DNA of 14,273 nt from the NCBI GenBank assembly GCA_002167605.1, contig NHCT01000036.1:1-14273 (forward strand), written 5' to 3'. This stretch comes from Verrucomicrobia bacterium TMED40 (GTDB taxonomy: Bacteria > Verrucomicrobiota > Verrucomicrobiia > Opitutales > Seribacteraceae). Of this stretch, positions 1 to 6,219 are shown piece by piece. The translations under genes were made by a program, and so were the position numbers. Within the stretch, counting starts at the first letter, position 1, and each line of letters opens with the position of its first letter. The notes below the pieces were generated by a model. That model had not been told where the DNA came from. It did no database searches and was given only the letters and a program-made list of their open reading frames with translations.

Positions 1-1570
1 AAAAGTCATCGACAAATCGTTCGCTGCGCACATCCGATAGCATACGGTCGACCTGTTTGTTCAATTCTTCACCATGGAGTTTTCCTTCCTTTGCTTTGGC
101 AACAAGCGAGTCATCAGGCATGGAGCTCCAAAGGAAATAGGAGAGTCGGGAGGCAAGTTCGTGTTCATTTAGTCGTTCCCTTGTTTGCGGATCCCCCTCC
201 ACTAAATAAATAAAATTTCGCGAGGTGAGGACTCGAAGCATGTTCGAACGAAAGGAATCTGCGACATTTTCTCCCGCCTTACGATCTCTTTGGTAGGATT
301 GCATGTAGCCCGCCAACTCGCTTTTGCCAACTTCTCTGCGCCATGCCCGTTCTGCAAAACTTCGAAGGTGCTTGGCTACGGATTCAATGGTGGCGTTCTT
401 ATCTGGAAATATTCCTTCTCTTCTGCTCTTCTCCTCCTTCGATACGAGCGGCCCTTCCCATTCCACCCAGTCGAGAATCACCGTGGAAAAGATTCCGTTT
501 CCCTTATCATCAAACATTTGCGGTGCATTGGGGTTTAAGAGGAAGGTCTCACTGCTGTGTGTAAATATATAGCTATCCCTGGCGGAAAGTGCGTTACGGA
601 AGGCAGCACCCTGTCTGCGGTCGACCACATCGGTGGCAACTACAGAAAATTGCAGTCCAATAGGCATCTCGAGGAACAATTCGAACTCATAGACTTGGGG
701 ACTGTCCTCTGGTGCCGTGACATCGAATTCGATGAGGCCATCCACGGAATCCTCACTGGTCTTTTTGCCGATGCTCAAGTGGGCCGGTTGGCCGCCGGGC
801 GGGCGGGTGCCACTTGCTTGTAGCCGAAGTTTGTATAGACCGCTGTACTCCGGTCCCATTTTTTTAAACCACCAGTGTTGGAGTGCATCCTGATTGCGAC
901 CGGGAAAAAGCAGTAAACGCAGAGGGCGTTTGATGCCGAAGCGGTTGAGAGCTTCTTTTTGCTTTTCTCCCCCTTGATAACGCAATTCCGCAGCAGTCTT
1001 GCGTACTTTGTTTACCTCTACCTCTTTAGTTGGAAAAGCCCGGTCGAGAACGATTTCAGCCGCCTGGTAGTACCGATTGACATGCGAAGGTGAAAGCGAG
1101 AGTTGAGCACCAATTCGTTCGTAGCCATGCCAAAGGGTATCCTCATTAAGCTCCCCCGGTTTTGTCGGGTCGTAGCGCACACCCAAAAGGTCGTATACCG
1201 TGTTTTGATATTCCTTACGGCTTAGACGGTAGTGAGCGACGGCGGGTCGGGCGGCCATGCGGGCGGCTTTGCCTTCGCTGATCTTTTGGTCCAGTTGGGC
1301 AATGAATTCGGAAATTTCCTTTTCGCTCGGACGCGGCTCTTCCTCCGGGGGCATTTCTCCGGCATTGATCCGTTCGTTCACTTCCGCCCAGAGGTGACTG
1401 TCGATGCCAGCCTTGAAGTCACGGGAGAGGGTGTCGATCCTCAAGTCTCCCTTTTCTTTCTTCGGACCATGGCAACGGATACAGTGTTCGTTTAAAAAGC
1501 TTTCAAAAGACTTATCCACTCCAGACAGAGACAGCGGAAGGAAAATTATTAAAATTTTAAGCCTAAACAT
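1..1570 (-). CDS. PSD-type secreted c-type cytochrome protein (DUF1587/DUF1595/DUF1592), C-terminus cut by window edge
   Basis: Reading the minus strand from the ATG at 1570 gives an uninterrupted frame of 523 codons to the left edge, with no stop. The protein opens with a hydrophobic signal-like stretch (MFRLKILIIFLPLSLSG). A haem-c motif CIRCH follows at residues 30-34, with GEMPP near residue 73 as the probable Met ligand. Next comes a DUF1587-like block (YRLSRKEYQNTVYDLLGV, about 114-131), a middle region of unclear fold, a DUF1595-like block (FAERAWRRE, about 400-450) and a DUF1592-like block (NEHELASRLSYFLWSSMPDD onward). This order is known from large secreted proteins of planctomycetes and verrucomicrobia, whose reactions are mostly unknown; a role in oxidative breakdown of polymers or in electron transfer is inference. 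The missing part should hold the rest of DUF1592, then DUF1588 and DUF1585. There is no Shine-Dalgarno sequence before the ATG. Confidence 0.9.
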   Translation of the reverse strand, partial: MFRLKILIIFLPLSLSGVDKSFESFLNEHCIRCHGPKKEKGDLRIDTLSRDFKAGIDSHLWAEVNERINAGEMPPEEEPRPSEKEISEFIAQLDQKISEGKAARMAARPAVAHYRLSRKEYQNTVYDLLGVRYDPTKPGELNEDTLWHGYERIGAQLSLSPSHVNRYYQAAEIVLDRAFPTKEVEVNKVRKTAAELRYQGGEKQKEALNRFGIKRPLRLLLFPGRNQDALQHWWFKKMGPEYSGLYKLRLQASGTRPPGGQPAHLSIGKKTSEDSVDGLIEFDVTAPEDSPQVYEFELFLEMPIGLQFSVVATDVVDRRQGAAFRNALSARDSYIFTHSSETFLLNPNAPQMFDDKGNGIFSTVILDWVEWEGPLVSKEEKSRREGIFPDKNATIESVAKHLRSFAERAWRREVGKSELAGYMQSYQRDRKAGENVADSFRSNMLRVLTSRNFIYLVEGDPQTRERLNEHELASRLSYFLWSSMPDDSLVAKAKEGKLHGEELNKQVDRMLSDVRSERFVDDF

Positions 1571-1575
1571 AGTAA

Positions 1576-1605
1576 ATTATAATTTTTTCATAATAACTCG
1601 TTCAA
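1576..1605 (-). promoter_or_regulatory. Candidate sigma70-type promoter for the cytochrome gene, geometry of a leaderless mRNA
   Basis: On the minus strand TTGAAC (1605-1600) lies 18 nt before a perfect TATAAT (1581-1576). The -10 box ends 5 nt before the ATG at 1570, so a start site at the usual distance would fall on or beside the A of the start codon. The region is AT-rich, so a chance match is possible. The lack of a Shine-Dalgarno sequence agrees with a leaderless message. Confidence 0.4.
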
Positions 1606-1635
1606 ATAAAAAAAGAACCTTAGGCAAAATTTTAC

Positions 1636-1694
1636 AGGAGGGTTGTTAGTACATGATTAATTTTGATCCTTTTGTGGTTCAAGTGACAGACTAA
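1636..1694 (+). other. Strong Shine-Dalgarno followed by a 13-codon ORF (possible leader peptide)
   Basis: AGGAGGG at 1636-1642 is the best Shine-Dalgarno match I see in the window. It is followed after 10 nt by an ATG at 1653 that opens a 13-codon frame (MINFDPFVVQVTD) ending in TAA at 1692-1694. It lies in the divergent gap between the cytochrome gene and the DUF2007 gene, 76 nt before the latter. The peptide has no recognisable features such as amino-acid runs. It could be a leader peptide for the downstream pair, a relic, or chance. Confidence 0.2.
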
Positions 1695-1770
1695 ACCGGT
1701 GCGTTGGAAAGAAGTTCAGTTTTTTTGAGTTTGTTTCGGCGAAAGGTCTGAGTAGGTTTGATTTCCTTTT

Positions 1771-2013
1771 ATGATGAAAACCATTGCCAACTTTGGAACG
1801 CTCATGGAGGCCGAATTACTCAAGCTGAAGCTGGCCTCCTGTGGAATTGATGCCTTTATCCCGGACGAACTCACTGCAGGGGTAGCTCCACACATTTTTT
1901 CAACCAGATCCGGTATTCGCGTTCAGGTTGCTGATTCGGATTTTGAAAATGCAAAGGAGCTTATGGTTTCTGGGGTCATGGAATCAGAAAATCCGGATGG
2001 TGAGAATGAATAG
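1771..2013 (+). CDS. DUF2007 family small protein (putative signal-transducing protein domain)
   Basis: This is an 80-residue soluble protein with no signal peptide. Residues 6-65 follow the DUF2007 pattern: a short strand, an acidic helix over which the gene product changes register (EAELLKLKLASCGIDAFI), a variable loop, then GIRVQVADSDFENAKELM. The family adopts a small ferredoxin-like fold; it is sometimes labelled 'putative signal transducing protein', but no reaction is established. ATG codons occur at both 1771 and 1774; either could be the start, and no clear Shine-Dalgarno decides between them. The stop is 27 nt before the MenH-like gene in the same direction, so the two are probably co-transcribed. 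The acidic C-terminal tail (ESENPDGENE) is probably disordered. Confidence 0.82.
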   Translation: MMKTIANFGTLMEAELLKLKLASCGIDAFIPDELTAGVAPHIFSTRSGIRVQVADSDFENAKELMVSGVMESENPDGENE

Positions 2014-2026
2014 GATGTCCTACTTT

Positions 2027-2031
2027 AGAGG
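2027..2031 (+). promoter_or_regulatory. Ribosome binding site that supports a GTG start
   Basis: AGAGG lies 9 nt before the GTG at 2041. The next in-frame codons upstream reach a TAG at 2026-2028 without any other start codon, so this site fixes the GTG as the start of the hydrolase gene. Confidence 0.55.
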
Positions 2032-2040
2032 TTTACTGTC

Positions 2041-2775
2041 GTGATCATCTGGTGCCTGCACGGATCTTTACAGACTGCAGCAGTCTGGAATGCAATTGGT
2101 CATGCAATCGAAACAAAATTTGGATCAGTCCAGGTCGAAGCGGTCAATTTGTATGAAAACAAGTACGAAAGTTTTGGGCACTGGCGTGAACAGTTTTATA
2201 AAAAAGTGGAGCACCAAACAAAAGGGGAACCTTCTTTATTACTGGGATATTCAATGGGTGGACGACTGGCCATGGATGCCCTAGTGAATTATCCTGGTAT
2301 GTGGAGCGGTGGGATTGTAGTTGGTGCAGACTCGGGTTTAATTTCGGACGATGCAAGGACTAACCAGTTGCAGAAGGATCTTGAATGGGCACGACGCTTT
2401 CGGACCGAAGATATTCAGGAATTACTTAATGAATGGGATAGCCTTCCAGTTTTTTGCGGGAGATCGAATTGTGCGAGGAGGGAAATCTCTGAATTGGACT
2501 CAGAAAAAATTAGTCGTTTTTTTGATGTGTTTTCCAAAGCAAGGCAGGGGAATATGCTTCCAATGTTAAGCAAGCTTAAAACTCCTCCTTTGCTCTACAT
2601 CTCAGGTTGCGATGATATAAAGTACACAAAAATTGGGCAGGGCTTGGATGCCAGTTGTCTGCAGATCCGACACCAAATAATTCCCAATGCGGGTCACCGG
2701 GTACCATGGGAAAATCAGGATGCTTTTGTATCTGAAGTCTCGGTATTCATTGATTCAGTTCTTAAAAATGAATAA
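2041..2775 (+). CDS. Alpha/beta hydrolase, MenH-like
   Basis: A 244-residue cytoplasmic alpha/beta hydrolase with all expected landmarks. The oxyanion-hole motif is LHGS (6-9), the nucleophile is Ser71 in GYSMGG, the likely acid is Asp191 or Asp192 (SGCDD), and the base is His219 in NAGHRVPWE. After the nucleophile elbow, the pattern GRLAMDALVNYP, then GADSGL, and later LLNEWDSLPVF resembles MenH (2-succinyl-6-hydroxy-2,4-cyclohexadiene-1-carboxylate synthase, menaquinone pathway), where an equivalent 'W..PLF' stretch is typical. Length is close to MenH. No other men gene is adjacent, so the exact substrate is open and I do not assign the symbol. The start is GTG with an AGAGG site. The gene lies 27 nt after the DUF2007 gene. 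It converges on the ceramidase-like gene with only 4 nt between the two stops. Confidence 0.87.
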   Translation: MIIWCLHGSLQTAAVWNAIGHAIETKFGSVQVEAVNLYENKYESFGHWREQFYKKVEHQTKGEPSLLLGYSMGGRLAMDALVNYPGMWSGGIVVGADSGLISDDARTNQLQKDLEWARRFRTEDIQELLNEWDSLPVFCGRSNCARREISELDSEKISRFFDVFSKARQGNMLPMLSKLKTPPLLYISGCDDIKYTKIGQGLDASCLQIRHQIIPNAGHRVPWENQDAFVSEVSVFIDSVLKNE

Positions 2776-2779
2776 GGCA

Positions 2780-4237
2780 TTAAAAGCGAGATGCTTTCAG
2801 TTCTTTAAGCATTTGAAGCAGGTGATAAATGAGCATTTCGGAAGACTGAGGCTGAAAGCGGGAGGTCCCCAACCAGGTCTCATACCCTCCTAGTTTGTGC
2901 TGGTTGGGAGGTGGCAGGTAGCCATAGCTGCCATTGGCAAGCCCAATGAGAAAAGTACGCTCGAATGGGCTCTTCTTCTTGATTTCGAGCCCGATTTCCA
3001 CGAGCACCTCGAAGGGGATGCTGACGATGGCCTGTTCCCCGATTCTCATTGCTTGGATGAGGACGGATTCGGTTTCCGGCTGGTCCGGGTCTGAATACTC
3101 GATCACCCGGTTGGCCACGGAAGTGGTTCGACTGTTTATATCGTTCCTTTCTTTGGAGCTTTTCTTGAGCAGACTTTGAGCGAGAATGATTTCCCTCTTG
3201 GCCGGCTTGCGGTAAGGCAGGTCGACTTCGCGTTGGAGAACGGCGACGACGGGCTTGTCGTCGTAGTCCTCGATCTTCTTGACCGCCCGCCACGCGGTGT
3301 CGGCCGCCTTGGAGGCGACGATACGCACTTGCTCGAACGGGGAGCGCGGAGCCCGGGTCCCCGTAAAGACCAAGTTGTTGATGTCCCCGCTGGCCCCGTT
3401 GGTCATGAGGGCGACGAACTCCTCAGGTGGGTTGCTTCCCCCGATCCGGTAGGGCATGACCCGCGAGAACTCACCGAAGTAGTCGGCTGATGCCATTCCT
3501 ACCGAGCGTCCGTTTTCCTCCTTCACCTTGGGGATGCCCCCGACATAGTGGAGAGCATAGTTGGCGATGAGGGCGAGCGGCTTGTTGCGGTTGGTCCGGA
3601 CGTCGATTACGCAAAGTTCGGGATCGACCGGGCCGGCCGGCTTGACCAAGTGGTTGCGGTTGGCGTTGGTCTTGACTTGGTCCTGTTCGCCAAGGGGGTT
3701 GGGAGACATGGTTCCTTCCTTGAGAAACCAACGCCGATTGCGCACTTCACTCGGTTCTTCGTCGGAACCGAAGCCGACCCGTGCCGGTTGCAGGGATTGA
3801 ATGGCTTTCACGATGGCTTCCTCGAGCTTCTCGTGCTTGAGCTTTTCGTAGGCCTCCTTGCCAGGCGTTCCTTCGCCGCCTTTGGGGGCGGTGTGGGTGT
3901 GGGTGGCGCAAATCAGCATTTCTTCGGGCTTCCAACCGGTCTTTTCTGCGGCCCGCGCCTTGGCGAGGTCGGACATGTCCCTGCCGATTCCGATGGCGTC
4001 GATTAGGCAGATGACGGCCCGTCCTTGACCTCTCTGGAAAGCCACCGCTCTCACATGGAGGGGGTCGTGTACATAATTGGATTTACCCGAGCGCAGCTGG
4101 ATCGGAAAAACCTTAGGATTTATCTCGATACATGAAGCTCCGACCTCCAATTGTTCAGAATAACCGGGAACAGTTAAAGAGTGAAAGAATAAAGCTACGA
4201 GATAAATTATTCTAGTTTCCATGACGAGCAGTCTCAT
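2780..4237 (-). CDS. Secreted neutral/alkaline ceramidase-like zinc hydrolase (N-terminal catalytic domain only)
   Basis: A 485-residue protein with an N-terminal hydrophobic segment (about residues 9-25), suggesting export. It carries landmarks of the neutral ceramidase catalytic domain: ATHTHTAP (111-118, zinc His), NYALH (226-230, second His), NGASGDINN (280-288), a Glu in SIPFE (Glu410) and NGSYGYLPP...GGYE (435-453, with candidate zinc-binding Tyr). In the Pseudomonas ceramidase the zinc ligands are two His, one Glu and one Tyr in the same order. Characterised ceramidases are about 650-780 residues and end in an immunoglobulin-like domain, which is absent here. Verrucomicrobia and planctomycetes have many such short members with unknown substrates, so amide or lipid hydrolysis is inference. 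ATG codons at 4237 and 4222 (M6) are both possible starts; M6 gives a more usual signal-peptide length. The middle of the gene is markedly GC-rich. Confidence 0.87.
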   Translation of the reverse strand: MRLLVMETRIIYLVALFFHSLTVPGYSEQLEVGASCIEINPKVFPIQLRSGKSNYVHDPLHVRAVAFQRGQGRAVICLIDAIGIGRDMSDLAKARAAEKTGWKPEEMLICATHTHTAPKGGEGTPGKEAYEKLKHEKLEEAIVKAIQSLQPARVGFGSDEEPSEVRNRRWFLKEGTMSPNPLGEQDQVKTNANRNHLVKPAGPVDPELCVIDVRTNRNKPLALIANYALHYVGGIPKVKEENGRSVGMASADYFGEFSRVMPYRIGGSNPPEEFVALMTNGASGDINNLVFTGTRAPRSPFEQVRIVASKAADTAWRAVKKIEDYDDKPVVAVLQREVDLPYRKPAKREIILAQSLLKKSSKERNDINSRTTSVANRVIEYSDPDQPETESVLIQAMRIGEQAIVSIPFEVLVEIGLEIKKKSPFERTFLIGLANGSYGYLPPPNQHKLGGYETWLGTSRFQPQSSEMLIYHLLQMLKELKASRF

Positions 4238-4351
4238 GCATGGAAACGAATGATTACAATTCTAGAAAAATAAATTCAGTGCTTTATTTTTGAACCACAA
4301 TGCAAATGTAGGGTGGATTGTGGTGAGAGAAAGAGTTAGGTTTTGGAGCGA

Positions 4352-4367
4352 AGTCAAGTGCTTGACT
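4352..4367. repeat. Perfect inverted repeat overlapping the flavodoxin stop codon
   Basis: AGTCAAG-TG-CTTGACT is a perfect 7-bp inverted repeat with a 2-nt centre. It shares its last two bases with the flavodoxin stop (4366-4368 on the minus strand). As RNA it could fold as a 6-bp stem with a 4-nt loop. No U-tract follows on the minus strand, so a standard intrinsic terminator is not supported. It may stabilise the 3' end, or serve as an operator for the ceramidase-like gene 115 nt downstream. Confidence 0.45.
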
Positions 4368-4821
4368 AACCCAAATGCTCTTGGATTTTCGGGTAATATT
4401 TGGTCTTCCACTCTGCCACTTCGTCTTCGTAAAAGGTATCGAGTTCTAACCGTTCGAAAAATGATTTGCCTCCGGCAGTTTCAAGATGCTTGTCCACTTT
4501 TCGTCCGCATCCGCAAAACTCATCGTAACTGGTATCACCCAAGGCGACGATGGTGTAGTTAAGGTCTGGTAGATCACCAGCTTTGCCATCTTCTAGGTCG
4601 TAATAGAATTCTTCGACCATGGGTGGAGGTTCCCCCTCTCCCCAAGTGGAGATGACGATCAATGCGTTTTCTACGGAAGAAAGTTGGTCGACCGTGTAGT
4701 CCGAAAGATCGGTTACTTCGTTTTCGACGCCAGCGTCTGTAAGTTCGTCAGATATTTCACTGGCCAAGGTTTCAGCGTTTCCGGTTTCTGACCCGAAGAA
4801 AATGTCAAGTTTCTTGCTCAA
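4366..4821 (-). CDS. Flavodoxin / CysJ-like FMN-binding domain protein, free-standing
   Basis: A 151-residue acidic flavodoxin-fold protein. The FMN phosphate loop is GSETGNAE (10-17). The isoalloxazine-contacting loops are STWGEGEPPPMVEEF (58-72) and ALGDTSYDEFCGCGRKVD (93-110). The last pattern, LGDTSY..FC..G...D, is characteristic of the flavodoxin domain of sulfite reductase flavoprotein, cytochrome P450 reductase and MioC rather than of short-chain electron-transfer flavodoxins. No FAD or NADPH-binding domain is attached and none is nearby, so it probably acts as a soluble one-electron carrier with an unknown partner. The frame begins at a TTG (4821); the in-frame codons upstream contain no ATG or GTG before a stop at 4840-4842, so TTG is the best start. 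No Shine-Dalgarno sequence is visible. The gene is transcribed away from the lipoprotein gene across a 137-nt AT-rich gap. Confidence 0.9.
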   Translation of the reverse strand: MSKKLDIFFGSETGNAETLASEISDELTDAGVENEVTDLSDYTVDQLSSVENALIVISTWGEGEPPPMVEEFYYDLEDGKAGDLPDLNYTIVALGDTSYDEFCGCGRKVDKHLETAGGKSFFERLELDTFYEDEVAEWKTKYYPKIQEHLG

Positions 4822-4875
4822 AGTAAATAGGATTGATGGTTAATGAATGAGACAAATTAAATCTAATATTATTTG

Positions 4876-4887
4876 TTGTAATTACAA
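4876..4887. promoter_or_regulatory. 12-bp perfect palindrome in a divergent promoter gap (candidate operator)
   Basis: TTGTAATTACAA is self-complementary over 12 bp. It lies 55 nt from the flavodoxin start and 71 nt from the lipoprotein start, in the gap from which both genes are transcribed outward. Position and symmetry suit a dimeric repressor site. The gap is AT-rich, so a chance palindrome is possible, and I recognise no specific regulator. Confidence 0.3.
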
Positions 4888-4958
4888 ACGAATGAAAGCA
4901 AATTTGTTCGTTTTATTCAATCGGTCAACATCATAACCCAAGGATTTTCAAACATTCG

Positions 4959-5288
4959 ATGAAAGGATTTTATCTTCAACTTTTAGTACTGGTCCCATTG
5001 ATTGTGGGATCAAGTTGCTCTTCGGAAGAGGACTCCAAGGATCTCATAGATAAAAAAAAAGGAAGTGCCCATAGCTCTGGAAATCCACTTCCTTTGGAAG
5101 GTCCGGATGGGGATATGGATCGCGACGGGATTCCCAATGCCCAGGATTCCCGTCCATTGCACCCTGATCGCGAATTTGTTCCCAAGGTATCCGCGGAAGA
5201 CGGCAGGAAATTAGAAGGCCCGGATGGTGATATGGATGGTGATGGCATTCAGAACGATAAGGGTCCTAATCCGCTGAAAAAGGATTGA
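4959..5288 (+). CDS. Small lipoprotein with two thrombospondin-type-3-like calcium repeats
   Basis: A 109-residue protein. A lipoprotein signal peptide ends at Cys20 (LVPLIVGSSC); the residue at -3 is Gly rather than Leu, so the lipobox is slightly atypical. The mature part is a Ser/Lys/acidic linker followed by two copies of a 21-residue unit (46-66 and 85-105) beginning LEGPDGDMD.DGI and ending in NP or RP. The DxDxDG core matches calcium-binding loops of the thrombospondin type 3 kind. At the DNA level the copies differ at many third positions while the protein is kept, which suggests selection on the peptide. It is probably membrane-anchored and facing the periplasm or outside. I recognise no named family and its function is unknown. 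A possible Shine-Dalgarno AAGGA lies 14 nt before the ATG, a little distant. Confidence 0.82.
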   Translation: MKGFYLQLLVLVPLIVGSSCSSEEDSKDLIDKKKGSAHSSGNPLPLEGPDGDMDRDGIPNAQDSRPLHPDREFVPKVSAEDGRKLEGPDGDMDGDGIQNDKGPNPLKKD

Positions 5289-5290
5289 TC

Positions 5291-5308
5291 AGATGGGAAC
5301 TTCCATCT
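5291..5308 (+). terminator. Hairpin just after the lipoprotein stop, weak terminator candidate
   Basis: AGATGG-GAACTT-CCATCT forms a 6-bp stem (7 bp with one G-U pair) starting 3 nt after the stop codon. No U-run follows directly; only a loose T-rich stretch occurs about 15-30 nt downstream. It may mark the 3' end of the lipoprotein message. Confidence 0.3.
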
Positions 5309-5343
5309 TCCGAGGATTCAATTCGTTCTCTTTCTTCTGATTA

Positions 5344-5364
5344 AATCTTCTGATCATAAAGATT
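5344..5364. repeat. Short inverted repeat upstream of the ThuA gene
   Basis: AATCTT (5344-5349) and AAGATT (5359-5364) are perfect inverted copies with a 9-nt spacer, 71 nt before the ThuA ATG. The stem is AT-rich and weak as RNA. It could be an operator or chance. Confidence 0.15.
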
Positions 5365-5434
5365 CAAGGCTTGTAAATTATGCTCAGGCAGATTTGGCTC
5401 AATCTTTTGTGTTAACCCATCCTGCAACCTTATT

Positions 5435-6205
5435 ATGAAATCATTTATCAGTCTCTTTTTTGTGCTTTCGACACTCACCGCTCTCTCCGATCATCATTCA
5501 AACAAGGAATCCTTCAAGGCTATGATGATAACCGGTGGTTGTTGTCATGACTACAAACAGCAAAAGAATATCATAAGTGAAGGAATCAGCGAGAGGGTTC
5601 CGACCAAGTGGGATATTTTCTTTGAAATGGATCAGGAAAAAAGCAAAGCCAAGCTGAGCGAATCAGGATGGGCAGATGGGTATGACTACATTGTCTACAA
5701 CCATTGTTTCGCTCATGAGAAGGACGCATCCTTCGTGAAATCAATCACTGATGTGCACAAGGTTGGAAAGCCTGCCATTGCTCTACATTGCGCAATGCAC
5801 TCCTATCATTGGAGCATTGCCGCAGAAGAAGGAAAGAAAAAGGCATGGACGGAAATGCTTGGTGCGAGTTCCAAAGGCCATGGCCCGAAAGCCTCGATCA
5901 CTGTCAACAAAGTTAAGGAGCACGCCAATCACCCAATTATGAAAGATATGCCCGAAGGATGGCTGACTCCCGAGGGTGAATTATACAATGTACAAGAGGT
6001 TTACGAAGGCACCACGGTACTCGCCTATGGAGATAATGGGAAGGATAAGAATCCCAAGGAACCGCAAGCTTGCGTATGGGTCAATACTCACGGCAAAGGA
6101 CGCATCTTTGCCACCACCTTAGGGCACCATAATTCGACCATGTCCACGATGGAATATCTGGATATGCTTGGGAATGCCGTTACTTGGGTAATGGCCAAAA
6201 ACTAA
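5435..6205 (+). CDS. Secreted ThuA-domain protein
   Basis: A 256-residue protein with an N-terminal signal peptide (about residues 1-18, hydrophobic, ending LTALS). The rest is one ThuA domain, a class I glutamine amidotransferase-like fold first linked to trehalose utilisation. Visible marks are ITGGCCHDY (32-40, the usual TGxxxHDY/W opening), YDYIVYNHCFA (83-93), PAIALHCAMHSYHW (113-126), NHPIM (165-169), and near the end VWVNTHGKGRIFATTLGHH (214-232). Secreted ThuA proteins are expanded in planctomycetes and verrucomicrobia, often beside sugar or sulfatase genes. Their reaction is generally unproven, so a glycan-related role is inference. No typical catalytic Cys-His-Glu triad of amidotransferases is evident to me. 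No Shine-Dalgarno sequence precedes the ATG. It converges on the helicase gene with 14 nt between stops. Confidence 0.9.
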   Translation: MKSFISLFFVLSTLTALSDHHSNKESFKAMMITGGCCHDYKQQKNIISEGISERVPTKWDIFFEMDQEKSKAKLSESGWADGYDYIVYNHCFAHEKDASFVKSITDVHKVGKPAIALHCAMHSYHWSIAAEEGKKKAWTEMLGASSKGHGPKASITVNKVKEHANHPIMKDMPEGWLTPEGELYNVQEVYEGTTVLAYGDNGKDKNPKEPQACVWVNTHGKGRIFATTLGHHNSTMSTMEYLDMLGNAVTWVMAKN

Positions 6206-6219
6206 AGACTCCTATTGCT

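Noticed and set aside
557..823. 88-codon plus-strand frame opposite the cytochrome gene
   Set aside because: The minus-strand reading has DUF1587/1592-type motifs across the region; the plus-strand frame has none and no ribosome site.
2783..2797. AAAGC-GAGAT-GCTTT hairpin between the convergent genes as a terminator
   Set aside because: A five-base stem without a proper U-tract, lying inside the end of the ceramidase-like coding sequence; too weak to call.
3176..4006. Long plus-strand frames (104 and 152 codons) opposite the ceramidase-like gene
   Set aside because: They fall exactly in the GC-rich core, where stops are rare in all frames. The translations show no domain.
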